Below, in pieces: positions 22,535 through 32,620 of a stretch of DNA of 64,000 nt. The stretch is taken from contig OY294048.1 in assembly GCA_958510825.1 (NCBI GenBank), positions 37,723,026 to 37,787,025 of the forward strand, given 5' to 3'. The translations under genes and the position numbers were made by a program. The notes under the pieces were generated by a model. That model saw only the letters and a program-made list of their open reading frames with translations. It searched no databases and was not told the origin of the DNA. Every line of letters starts with the position of its first letter. Position 1 is the first letter of the stretch. Source of the DNA: Brachypterus glaber. Lineage: Eukaryota > Arthropoda > Insecta > Coleoptera > Kateretidae.

Positions 22535-22640
22535 ACACCTTCAAAAAATAAAAAAATAAATAAAGAATTGAAAATTATATGGTGCAAAAACAAAATTAAA
22601 TAGGCTTTAAAATAATGTATCACATCCATTTTAAAAATTG
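22535..22640 (-). repeat. Arm fragment of the 1293-2002 MITE family
   Basis: 'ttaaataggctttaaaataatgtatcacatcc' corresponds to the inner-arm sequence of that family. It ends close to the gap. Confidence 0.5.
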
Positions 22641-22687
22641 AATGAAATCCATTTTCGGTCTTGCACAAATAAAGAAAAAAAATATGT

Positions 22688-22887
22688 NNNNNNNNNNNNN
22701 NNNNNNNNNNNNNNNNNNNNNNNNNNNNNNNNNNNNNNNNNNNNNNNNNNNNNNNNNNNNNNNNNNNNNNNNNNNNNNNNNNNNNNNNNNNNNNNNNNNN
22801 NNNNNNNNNNNNNNNNNNNNNNNNNNNNNNNNNNNNNNNNNNNNNNNNNNNNNNNNNNNNNNNNNNNNNNNNNNNNNNNNNNNNNNN
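22688..22887. other. Assembly gap (200 N)
   Basis: Exactly 200 unknown bases; the true length is not known. Open frames spanning it are meaningless. Confidence 0.99.
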
Positions 22888-24299
22888 ACATTTTTTGCAA
22901 ATAGACTTGTTCCTCTTCTTACATGCTTTGGAATAACATACGAAGATTCTATGCAAATTACAATAAGGTAACCCTCGAAATATGCAAACCCAGCTTATCC
23001 GTATTTGATAAGTAATAACACAGCCACACAAAAAAAAATCATGTGCCAGATACCTACTAGACCAACGCATTTTTATATTTGGGGTCGCTGAAACCAAAGC
23101 TGACCTCAGAATTGCTCCATCAGGTCATAATTTTTTTAGAGTTAAAAAAGGGTGTGAAAATTCCTTAAAGCACTTTTACATAAGAAGGGAGCGAGGGACT
23201 TTGTGGGTCAGCGAGCTTTTTCATTGTCAAATTCGTTTTCAGCGCTCAAAAATGGTAATTGAACGTGTTTTTTTTTCTGTGGGTGTAATTAAATAATGAA
23301 AGATAAACAAAAATGAAAACTTAAAAATTTACACAAGTCCCAGTTCATTAGGAAATGTTCCGTAAACTGACTCAGTTTAACTAAGACCGCATTATCTATT
23401 TAAATCGCTAAACTCATTAAAAAAAAAAGACTTTTAGTGTACAATTTTTTGCTTATGGCCCATGAGTCATGGGTTACATTTAAAAACCTTGCATGGACCA
23501 GCGGCAGCAAAACAATTTATCTAAAGGTTTCGGAACTGTAGGTAATCAAGATCCTCAAACATATAACGAATAGATAGACTATGCTTAAAAAGGCGCATTT
23601 CTATCACTTTTTTTTTAAATAGTTTTCAGGGGGTGGGGTCCAAAATAACACATTTTTGAAACAAGGTGTGCTGACGTCTTCGCCAAAATTGTAAATGCTG
23701 TGCAAAGGTTCATACAGAGAATTTTGAAATTTTACGAATTTTTTAACACGTCAAATGGCACTGACACCGCGTCGTGCTAATATTAAGAAACTTAAAACCA
23801 ATGCTGTAGGGTGTCAAAGTTTATATCGAGGCTTAAAGCGGTACGCTGATCGGTGTCCGATTTATTGTATAAAAAATGTTACATTGTACTACTTTTTATA
23901 AAAAAAGCTACTCTCACAAAAAAAATCAGAAAATAGGGAGTGTCCGTCTACCTAATATGGCTCTCGGTAAATTTTACTAGTATTTGCAAATTTTTAATTG
24001 GTTTTCAATAATAATTAGCATAAAATCTATACGATCTCGTAATAATCGTTCAAATTGTTCATTGCCCTAATACATTACGGATTTAAGTCTAATTTGAAAT
24101 AATTTATCCACAAGCTATTATGTGTAAAGCATACTAAGTACCTCATTGATTGCCACTAGTTCACTACAGTGCACTACAGTGCTTTATTATAAGTTTTATA
24201 TTATAAGCTATACATGCATAGATGATCTGACAACCCAATATACGAAAATCATAGTGATGTGCCACTTGATACTCTGTCTATATCCCCCACATATTCAGT
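22888..24299. other. Non-coding, with one 9.4-kb family fragment
   Basis: 23030-23110 ('cacaaaaaaaaatcatg...ggggtcgctgaaacc') resembles the foldback at 65-925 and the 9.4-kb array. The remainder has no recognised content; a slightly GC-richer stretch is at 23640-23860. Confidence 0.4.
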
Positions 24300-24546
24300 T
24301 TGACAAATTCTACGGTACTTGAGAGCGACAGTATTTCCAGCGTCGCACAGCGAGCATTGGTATTCTGCGATTGTGCCAGTCGGCTGCAGCGTTGACCCGG
24401 CCAATCATACAGTGAGATTTACTCGCTTTTGTTTACTACTACAGAATACACTTGAAATGGCAACGCCGATTCGATTGTCGCCTAATCTTAAACAATGTCA
24501 TCGCCTGTGTCGCGTCACTTTGAAGAACAATAATGACCAGAACTAA
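24300..24546 (+). other. GC-richer island with a 75-codon open frame, unassigned
   Basis: This stretch is clearly less AT-rich than its surroundings and stays open for about 75 codons in one plus frame. It has several Cys/His residues (CHRLCRV) but no domain I can name. It could be an exon, a promoter region or a fragment of a foreign element. Confidence 0.25.
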
Positions 24547-25012
24547 TATAGAAAAAAATACACCAGTAAAAAAGCATTTCCATTTTTTACCCCCGAGCGT
24601 GAAATTGATTTTTTTATTATCAGATTTGATATATTTTTTTTATTTTTGATTTTAATAAGCTTATAGGGGAAAGTAGTATTTTTCAGCATTCAAATTCATT
24701 TGTAATCACCTGAAACTTTACTAAATTAAACATAAACATATCTTTTTCTTTAAGGGTACTAAAATGTTCATATTTTATAACTGAACACACTAGTTAGAAG
24801 TGATCTATTTTTTTACAGTGAAAAAATGAGTTCATTGTTGTACGCCGTAAAATAAAGTTAGTTAGCAAAACCACCACTGGCGGCAGCACTCTTTGACTTG
24901 GATGACAGCCATACTTCAAACTTGTTTGTTTATTATGTAAACAGGTGGTTAACTCGATATTATGTGCAAAAACTTTGTGTGAAATTGATCAAAAATTATT
25001 GAAGAAGAATAT

Positions 25013-25123
25013 ATGGTTTATACACTTACAAATCTCTCCGAAATTGCAAATGCTACATTAGACAAGTTACCATCGAAATCGCGAAAAGTGTACGATTTAG
25101 CCTACGAAAAAATTTTTAAATGA
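25013..25123 (+). pseudogene. Crypton-like N-terminal remnant, left arm
   Basis: Same 36-codon frame as at 6566-6676 (one P-to-L change), with KSRKVYDLAYEKIFK before a TGA. After the stop the frame continues open and sensible for about 16 codons (AKEGRFKFISKGFYW), as if the TGA replaced a TGG tryptophan codon. Confidence 0.45.
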
Positions 25124-25392
25124 GCTAAGGAAGGAAGGTTTAAGTTTATTTCGAAAGGGTTTTATTGGCCTATTTTAATTTAAAAAAAAAAAAACATACT
25201 TTATTACAATAAATTAAATTCAAAAATTAATATTTAAAAAATATTCACTCAGAGGAAAAGTGCGTTTTTTACTCGTCTGTAGTAAATTCTACAGACTAGT
25301 AAAAAAAGCTTCACTTTTCCTCTTAGTAAAACGATGTACTATTATTCTAATGGGTAAAAAAAACTGCAGGAGCTTAAAAAAATATATCATTG

Positions 25393-26085
25393 ATTTTTAA
25401 AAAAGATTGCATACTGAAAATATTGCGAACCCATGTCAAAAATATTTCCAGGGTACTGGCAATAACAGTAACAAACAAACAAAATAAGAAAATATTGTGA
25501 AACAAAAACGATTTGAGCTGTTTTTAGGTACTATTTGGGCACTTAAATAACAATTTGTCGTTTTTAGTAAGCCTCACGTATTATCGATTTCAATTTCATA
25601 TCGGCCTGGCGATTCTCTTCGAACAAAACTCGGAACCAAGATTTAGAACTCTCTGAATTCTTAGTTTCTTTATTTTCCGGTATTTTTTTTGTGAAGAACT
25701 TTGCATGGCAATATTAGTAACACAGCTACTTTGACAACCATCTCAAAGAATTATCTGTTTCCTTCTTTATCGAGTGAAACACAATATGGGCCAAGAAAGG
25801 GCATGTTTTGCCTACCTTATTACGTTTTTTCCCTGCAATAATCGATGCTACCCAGCTTGAGACAGTCAGCATAATTTTACAAGTTTTTATAGTGGAAGAG
25901 CACGAGATACGAACTGGGTTTTTGTTTACGCCTTTACCAACTGGTTACGGATACTTCATATTTACAAGCATCTTTTCGATATAACAGATATACTGGCAGT
26001 GCCATCTTTAACACAAAGGACGAACTAATAAGCTTAAGAGGGGGTGCCAATATTAGGAACATGGCAATAATTGGCTCACCTTAAA
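25393..26085 (+). pseudogene. Core of composite element, decayed coding segment
   Basis: Homologue of 17507-18245. Stops interrupt the 122-codon frame seen there, while the short string YTGSAI..T.DEL.SLRG is kept in another frame. Protein not recognised. Confidence 0.45.
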
Positions 26086-26384
26086 ATCGAATAAAAATTA
26101 TATTAAACTTAAATATAGTAAGTATATTGTTTTACTAAGAGGAAAAGTGAAGCGTTTTTTATTAGTCTATAGAATTTACGGACGACGCAAAGCGGAGTCC
26201 GTAAATTCTACAGACTAGTAAAAAAAGCACTTTTCCTCTGATTTCCTCTATTTTTTTTTCAAGCATCCTATATATTTTTTTTTTAATATTAATTTTTGAA
26301 TTTAATTTATTCAGTAATAATTTTATATAAAATAGGCCAATAAAACCCTTTCGAAATAAATTTAAACCTTTCTTAACTCATTTT

Positions 26385-26482
26385 AATTTTTTTTCGTATC
26401 ATACATTTTTTCGCGATTTTGATGGTAACTTGTCTAATGTAGCATTTGCAATTTCGGAGAGATTTGTAGGTGTATAAACCAT
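26385..26482 (-). pseudogene. Crypton-like N-terminal remnant, right arm
   Basis: Minus-strand copy starting with the same ATG and leader (VYTPTNLSEIANATLDKLPS). It is frameshifted after KSRK, so it cannot be functional. Confidence 0.45.
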
Positions 26483-26740
26483 TATTCTTCTTCAATCATT
26501 TTTAATCAATTTCACACAACGTTTTTGCACAGAATCTCAAGTCAACCACCTGTTTACATAATAAACAAACAAGTTTGGGCTCTATGGCTGTCATCAAAGT
26601 CAAAGAGTGCTGCCGCCAATGGTGGTTTTGCTAACTAACTTTTTTTTACGGCGTACAACAATGAACTCATTTTTTTACTGTAAAAAAATAGATCACTTCT
26701 AACTAGTGTGTTCAGTTATAAAATATGAACATTTTAGTAC

Positions 26741-27087
26741 GCTTGAAGAAAAAACTAATTTTGAATTCCGCCCCTTCCCTGTATAACTTAATAGTATATT
26801 ATTTACCAAGCGAAGCCCGCAAGACGCGGTCTAAAATGTTAAATCTTCACTCACGTGGAAAATATAGTATTTTTTTCACTACCAGTACAATTAACTAGCT
26901 ATTTATTTATTTATTTTCCTAAAATTTAATGAAAAGGCTTATAAATTTAAAATATCACGCTGGCCGTTCGCGGCCATTAAAAAAACAAATGAATAACTTG
27001 ACATTTCTGGCAGAAATTTTCTGGTGATCTGCTAAAATTATTAAGTTAGAAAGTGTTTCCGTGTTAATTGTAATAAAATATATAAAA
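26741..27087. other. Non-coding; short palindrome-type fragment
   Basis: 26788-26875 begins 'taatagtatattatttacc' and ends 'aatatagtattttttt', resembling the AATAGTATATT-ended elements. 'ggccgttcgcggcc' near 26962 is a small perfect-looking palindrome. Confidence 0.4.
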
Positions 27088-27204
27088 ATGGAAAGTGAAA
27101 TGCAAAGTGATGATTCTGGTACTCCCCCAGAAATAAGGGCAGGCGAAAACTGTGAGGGACAATCTGTTGCCTCAAAAATCAATATATGGGGGTTGTACCT
27201 CTAG
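27088..27204 (+). CDS. Possible first exon or small ORF, 38 codons
   Basis: ATG in an AAAATGG context opens a frame with an acidic, Ser/Gly-rich start (MESEMQSDDSGTPPEI) and then GENCEGQSVASK. The composition looks more protein-like than the surrounding AT-rich frames, and the preceding 130 bp lack repeats. There is no clear GT donor in a good context before the stop and no recognisable family. It may be the 5' exon of an unidentified host or transposon gene, or chance. Confidence 0.2.
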   Translation: MESEMQSDDSGTPPEIRAGENCEGQSVASKINIWGLYL

Positions 27205-27732
27205 TAATCTATGATCCTTAAGGTAATATATGGGTTGTATAATCTATGGTTGAATATGATGGACCAATGATTTTCACTTTTTGAAGTGTTTTTTTGTAAA
27301 AGATTTTTTATAGGTGCTAATTTAGTTAATATTTTTTAATTTATCATGCAATAAATAAATTTGGTGCCTAAAGACACTTGTAAATAGCAATGTGATTTAA
27401 TAATTAAGTGAAACGTCAGATGCCAAAACAGCTGAATAAAAATTCATTATTAACCATGGTGCAATTTCATTATTTTTAGAACCTCTGACGTCATAGGTAG
27501 AGAAATAATATTTCTACCAATGAAAAGAACAGTAATAAAGATGTGCATTTAGGCTGGTAGTGAAAAAATTGTTTTTAATGTATTATTATTATTTTTTGTT
27601 TGAAAAACACTTAGCTTCAAAATTAGCGTTTAACTGAAAATTGAATAAAAAATTGTATTACATCGTTACTGAGGGATAAACCTACATTTAAGAATAATCT
27701 TTGAAATCAAATTGGGAGAGCGAGAAAACCAA
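27205..27732. other. Non-coding, nothing recognised
   Basis: AT-rich; no repeat or gene supported. The end (27733 on) is the tail of the minus-strand LINE. Confidence 0.35.
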
Positions 27733-28317
27733 ATTTTATTTTATTTATTTATTTACAATCCATACAGATCAAAGATCCAATTAAAGGATCGGTCAATTGT
27801 TTGATGACACAATCTAACTAGTTAGATTAAGGTCCAAAATTGCATACTTAAAAGATTTCAATCTAATATTAAAAAAGTCCAAGTTTTTGTTAACAGTATT
27901 TCCCAGTCGACACATATTGAAAAATGGCGACATGTTAAAATGATTTGTTCTCCACCTAGGTATGTAGAAAAGGTCTTCGTTTCTTGTCGAAGTAATGGGA
28001 ACTCGAAAAGGCAGTCTTCTTAAAAAGTTAGAGTTGTCTTGTAGGCTGTTTAGAAGTTTATACAAAAACACGGTAGCTGTATTTGCTCTATGTTGTTCTA
28101 GCGAGATGAAATTATATTTTGCTAGTAGTGTATTATAATTCGCTCCATTATTGTAAACTCCAGTTTCTTTGTATTCCAAATATTTCAGAAACTTTTTTAT
28201 GTTCAATTTTAGAGGTGTGTTAATTTTGACGCTAAGTGTATTTCCTGATATACAAAGCCCCGGTTGGCCTAATTTGTCATTTAAACGCACAGAATACCCT
28301 ACATACCTCCCAAGCAA
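27733..28317 (-). pseudogene. LINE reverse-transcriptase C-terminal fragment (Jockey/CR1-like)
   Basis: A 167-codon minus-strand frame encodes the 'thumb-and-tail' end of a non-LTR retrotransposon polyprotein. It contains SLEQHRANTATVFLYKLLN (about residues 71-89), LPFRVPITSTRN, and RTNHFNMSPFFNMCRLGN, then the stop. This matches the common C-terminal pattern 'SL..RR..D..FLYKLLN...L...I.FRVP...TR....F..P..RTN....SP..RMC...N'. It ends in an (AAAT)n-like tail at 27733-27752. The 5' truncation lies near 28320, where the frame begins mid-protein. Confidence 0.8.
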
Positions 28318-28540
28318 TGTTTAATATGAAACATTCTAAAACGCAAGAATCTCGCATTTGTGACGTTTTTCCTGAAAATAAATAGTTTAATTTTTTAGGA
28401 AATTTCACAAAAAGCCACATAAAATGTTTTGAGTTTGGTTTTATATTAAAAAGTCCAAACCTTGAGTATAACGATTTTTATTTATTTCAATAAAAAAATA
28501 CGAGATATAAGCTTAATTAGTAAAAAAATGAGTCGTCAAG

Positions 28541-28931
28541 TATACAGGGTTATTTAGAAATAAGTTCGAGAAATTTAAGAGGCGATTCTACGTCTAAAAA
28601 ATGTGAAAAAAAGAAGTTTCCTATAAAGAGTGGTCCGGAAATGAGCCCTAAGGGAACTATGTACCTCCTAAGGGTACATCTAAAAAGTATTTTATTTAGT
28701 TTTTATTTAATATTTCTGTTCATGTTAGGGTATGTGCAAAAATTCGTTGCTGTGGTTTATAGGGTTCCGGAAATATTAAATAAAAACTACTATTTAGATG
28801 TACTCTTAGGGGGTTCGTAGCTCCCTTAGGGCTCATTTACAGACCAACCTTTATAGGAACTTTTTTTCATATTTTTTAACGTAGAATCACGTCTTAAATA
28901 TCTCGAACTTATTTCTGAATAACCCTGTATA
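28541..28931. mobile_element. Short complete TACAGGGTTATT foldback MITE
   Basis: TATACAGGGTTATTTAGAAA / TTTCTGAATAACCCTGTATA ends with TA borders. The arms include 'ggtccggaaatgagccctaagg' and its inverse. The core is only about 80 bp, so this is an internally shortened relative of 4604-5335. Confidence 0.85.
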
Positions 28932-29460
28932 TTCTGTTTTTTAAAAACTCGCTAAAAATTAAATTTTATACCAAAGAGTGAACTTAGTACTAATAATTTA
29001 GTGTGCTTCATTCCATATTTCACCATTCCATATTTTTCATCCAACGTTCTGTTTTATACCATCTTAGCACTTTTTAACCATGTCATAATGAAAAAAAGAA
29101 TAAACCTTGGTGCCTTTTCGCGTAGAATGCCACATTTAATAGACCTTTACAACTCACAATGTATAAGATTTAGTAGGTCAAGCCTGCTAGGTCCCGTGGG
29201 AATCTCCATTAAAAACAGGATCCCTTTATGGCAGTCAGAAAGACTTTGTTATGCTTGGCCTATACAAGCTTATCTGCATTTTCCCTACTTTTTAGGGTGA
29301 TTTTTTTTTTTTGAGACCTGGTGTATTTTTATACTATTCACAGCGCCTGCGCTAGAATAGTATTATACAGTAGTTTCGAATTTTCTAAAAAATTTCAAAA
29401 ATCGTCCTAGACAAAAAATTCTTAATTATAAATTTGTTTTATGAAAAAATAAGCAACGTT
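28932..29460. other. Non-coding; small hairpin near 29320
   Basis: 'tactattcacagcgc' / 'gcgctagaatagta' at 29321-29352 forms a compact hairpin. A 99-codon frame at 29001-29300 has no recognisable feature and is not called. Confidence 0.35.
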
Positions 29461-29645
29461 TTTTCAAATATCCGTCTTTCTGTCCGTCTTTCTGTCCTTC
29501 TGTCCGTCCGATGTCACTTTTTTTGTGGTCACGATAACTCAACTCAACGAATAATTCGATCGACTTGAAATATTTAGGAAAAATAAAGTTATCTGAGGGG
29601 AAGACCCTATTTTTTTAAAAGTAATCCCTCAAACCACAACGACAA
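29461..29645 (+). repeat. GTCC/TTCT microsatellite plus 'cgatcgacttgaaat' module
   Basis: The GTCCGTCTTTCTGTCC-type tract is followed by 'cacgataactcaac', 'cgatcgacttgaaatattta' and 'ggggaagaccctatt'. This is the most complete of four copies (10270, 13525, 22206, 29465). Confidence 0.6.
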
Positions 29646-29699
29646 CAAACAACATTTCAGCAACATAAACTAAAAAATAAATAGAATTATAGGTAATGT

Positions 29700-30085
29700 G
29701 TTGCCATGCGCTTACAAGTAAAATTTACGAGATTTTACATGTAATTTTACAATTTGATATGAATATTACATGTAATTTAGGCGTAATATTCATATAAAAT
29801 TGTAATTTTACAATTTTATATAAATATTTACATATATAGTCGTAAAATTACATGTAAAATCTCGTAACTTTTACTTGTCTCTGCATGGCTGCATATTACC
29901 TATGATTTTGCATGTAAATTTACACATTTATATTTTACAGTTAACTCTGTAAAATTTACTAGATTTCACATGTAATTTTACATGTAATATGCATATAAAA
30001 TTTTAAAATTTCATGTAAAATAGTAAAATTACATGCAAAGTTGTAAAATAACATGTAAAATCTAGTAAATTTTACATGTATTTGA
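29700..30085. repeat. Clustered TACATGTAAAAT palindromes
   Basis: Two nested palindromic blocks: 29715-29880 with ends 'aagtaaaatttacgagatttt' and its near complement, and 29945-30080 with 'aaaatttactagatttcacatg' and its complement. The word ACATGTAA(A/T) and variants recur more than ten times on both strands. A milder version of the same vocabulary is seen at 43960-44320. Confidence 0.65.
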
Positions 30086-30734
30086 ACTGAATCACATTTA
30101 CATGCAGAATTGTGTGTTATTACTTATTTATCTTTTACAGTGTAAGAAATATTTTTTTAAATTTCGTTGGCTGCATTTTATGTTTTGGATAATATACTGA
30201 GCTTCATCTTTTATCTTAAATGATCATCAAATAAAGTATTTCAGCAGTATTCAGTAAATTTTACAAATATCATCTTGTGTGTGCGCCTTGCTGAATGCGA
30301 TAAGAAAAAAAAAGTATCTTATATAGGTTTTCTATACGTGTTAAATTTTACAGGATGTATTAACTGACTTGAAGGGAGGCCTTTGTGTGGATAAAATCAT
30401 ATAAAATACTGTCACGTTATAGTAAAGGGCGGGATTTTATGATAATATTTTACTGTGGCATAAAAAATTAAAATTTCAAAGAAAAATAGTTTTTCAAAAC
30501 TACTCGAAAGCTTAAAATTACATATTGCTTCTAAATCCAAAAACCAACCTTTCACTGATTCTTAAAAGATGTAGATTTTTTTGTTTAATTAATAAATAAC
30601 AATTTTATATCTGCTAAGTTTTTGTTTTTGTTTAGTAATTGCTTACATTCGCTGGTATAGGAGTGGTTCAGCGAAAAGGTAAATTAGCAAAAAAACGAAC
30701 TTTTTTTCATCAACTAAATATTAATTAGTCGATT
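30086..30734. other. Non-coding, nothing recognised
   Basis: AT-rich; no gene or repeat supported. Confidence 0.35.
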
Positions 30735-31900
30735 TAATTTTATTATACTCTATTAATTAAAGAACAGGCATTAGAAATATTATATAAAAGGCTTTATTAT
30801 CATTTACTCACATGTGGTACTAATAGTATAAGTTTTGTGAATCTTCCAATATGCTGAATTTTTCTACGTGTTTGCTAATTATATGAGAAAATCTGAATAT
30901 TATCTGTAATATTTTTACTTGATTATGTTGAAACATGGTTTGGTATGTGGACAAATATTTTATAATTATATATTTTAGATTTTCTTGATATAATTTTTCA
31001 AAATTACATCTGCCATGATATTTGTATAGGTAAAATATATTATTAATTAATATATTTAATAATTATTACTATAAAGGGTTCACTAATGAATTACGTTGTT
31101 GCTAGGCAATAATATGTTTTACCTATAAAAATATCTTGACAGATTTATTAACCATCAGACGTAGTTTTGAAAAAAATGTAATATATTATCAAGAAAATCT
31201 AAAATATATAATTATAAAATATTTTTCAATATACCAAACGATGTTTCAACAATATCAAGTTAAAGTATAATAGAAAATATGCAGATTTTCGCATAGCATT
31301 AGTACCACACGTAAGTAATGATAATAAAGCCTTTTATATAATATTTCTAATGCATTTTGGGAGGCATAGCGTAGTGGCTAGCGCGTATGCATAGCAAGTC
31401 TACTATCGTGAGTTCGATTCTCACTGGCTCCAATTTGCCTTTTTCAGTTAATTAATAATTGAAATTTGGCGAAGGCGATAAGTGAAACGGACACTCCCTA
31501 GAAACTGGTTCGAAAGTCAGTATAAGTCGGTGGTTCCCTCTACTACTAGCCCACACAAGTCCTGGACTTAGGGGATGCTTAATTAAGTAGAATAGTACGA
31601 GGTTAAACAAACATGTAAATGTAAAAAAATGTAAAAAAAATTCTTTAATTAATAGAAGAGTATAATAAACTTAAAACGACTAATTAAATCAATGTTTACG
31701 TAAGTAAAAAAATAACCTTAATATACGTAAAAAAAATGTCATAAAATTATATTTTTAAAAGCGTTTTACTCAAAAACTGGTCATTTAATTTGGCTGTAAT
31801 TTTGCTAATTTTATTTTTACCCCCGAAATTACAAAATATCAAAATTTGAGGCAGTTTGACTTGACCCCCCTATTTGTGTGCCATGTTCTTTATTTCTATT
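30735..31900. mobile_element. Foldback element split by a SINE; sister of 49232-50501
   Basis: 'tattatactctattaattaaag' near 30740 and its inverse near 31645-31668, together with 'ggctttattatcattta' and its inverse, give two arms. The centre contains the 'ataattatatattttagattttcttgata' block in both orientations. The outer part of the left arm is missing, while the right arm runs on to 'ggcagtttgacttgacccccc' near 31870. A SINE interrupts the right arm. Confidence 0.75.
31368..31640 (+). mobile_element. tRNA-derived SINE, copy 2, nested in a foldback
   Basis: Head GGGAGGCATAGCGTAGTGGC contains TAGCGTAGTGG (A-box) and is followed by GAGTTCGATTCTC (B-box) about 35 bp on. The full body ('ggcgaaggcg', 'ccctctactactagccc', 'tcctggacttagggga') and an A-rich 'gtaaaaaaatgtaaaaaaaa' tail follow. 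It sits between the two halves of the right arm of the surrounding foldback, so it inserted later. Confidence 0.9.
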
Positions 31901-32289
31901 CGGCAAAAAGAGGAAAATCTTTAAATCCATTCCATCCTACTTTTCAAGTTGGATTACGTTAGGAGGAAATGAGATCCTGTAAAGAACCAAAAGCGATAAC
32001 ATTTACAGTTGCCAACATTGGCATCTGTCGATAAGTTAAAAGTGTGAAAGTTCTACTTTGCGTTACATACATTTTCTAGAAAAACTCCAACCTTTTTCTA
32101 GATAAAATTTGAAATTTTATAAAATTCTGAATGTTTAAAACTTCCAAATCACCCAAACATTTATTATAACTATGCAAGCTTTTAACACATCTATTATCTC
32201 GTGCATAGTTCGAATATTGGATGTATGCAACCCCACGCGGGCCTTTTCTATTTTTCTTGATTAACTTGATAGGTTAACTTTCGTAATTA
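31901..32289. other. Non-coding, nothing recognised
   Basis: The word 'attacgttaggagg' at about 31953 recurs at 32923; otherwise nothing seen. Confidence 0.35.
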
Positions 32290-32402
32290 AGCAGCCTCGC
32301 ATAACAAGCATAATACATAAGAATGCGATACCGTGATCAAGCCAATCACGGCATCGCATTCTTATGTATTATGCTTGTTATGCGAGGCTGTGGATATGCT
32401 TT
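32290..32402. mobile_element. Palindromic AGGCCTATCC MITE, copy 4 (near perfect)
   Basis: Arms of about 46 bp (CAGCCTCGCATAACAAGCAT ... and ATGCTTGTTATGCGAGGCTG) differ at one position and meet at a 7-bp loop 'caagcca'. The outermost TIR bases are trimmed on the left. Confidence 0.85.
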
Positions 32403-32429
32403 AAGCCCGAAAATTTTTAAATGTGTGTG

Positions 32430-32620
32430 CTTGTCTAAAATTCGCCCCTCTTTAACTTTTGAACTACTTAGATACCAACTTGAAATTTGTTATTGACGTA
32501 ATATAACTCAAATTATTTTTTGGTATATATTTAATATTTTATGGGGCACAATAATGGCAGGGGGAACATTTTATTTAAATAAAGAGGGGGACGTGTGATA
32601 CATTATTTAAAAGCCTTTTA
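32430..32620 (+). repeat. Solo left arm of the 1293-2002 MITE family
   Basis: Reads 'cccctctttaacttttgaac', 'tatatttaatattttatgg', 'gagggggacgtgtgatacat' in the same order as the left arm at 1310-1500. Confidence 0.6.

Larger units (their letters stand above)
24757..26740. mobile_element. 2-kb composite element with ~600-bp inverted arms
   Basis: Left arm about 24757-25342 and right arm about 26123-26740 are inverted copies: GTACTAAAATGTTCATATTT at the left, AAATATGAACATTTTAGTAC at the right. Each arm carries the Crypton-like mini-frame and ends on the inside in a hairpin with 'acagactagtaaaaaa'. The core 25393-26085 is homologous to 17507-18245. A solo arm is at 6307-6803, and an inner-arm fragment at 37979-38135. 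Such long arms containing a gene 5' end suggest an inverted, internally rearranged transposon. Confidence 0.75.

Noticed and set aside
22531..23097. Frames of 88-188 codons around 22.7 kb
   Set aside because: They run through 200 N of assembly gap; the real codons are few and featureless.
29001..29300. 99-codon frame at 29 kb
   Set aside because: Composition follows the local AT-rich sequence; no motif, no homologue remembered, and no second copy in the window.
31368..31450. A functional tRNA gene
   Set aside because: A- and B-box-like motifs are present, but acceptor and anticodon stems do not pair, and the same sequence continues into a SINE body found three times.
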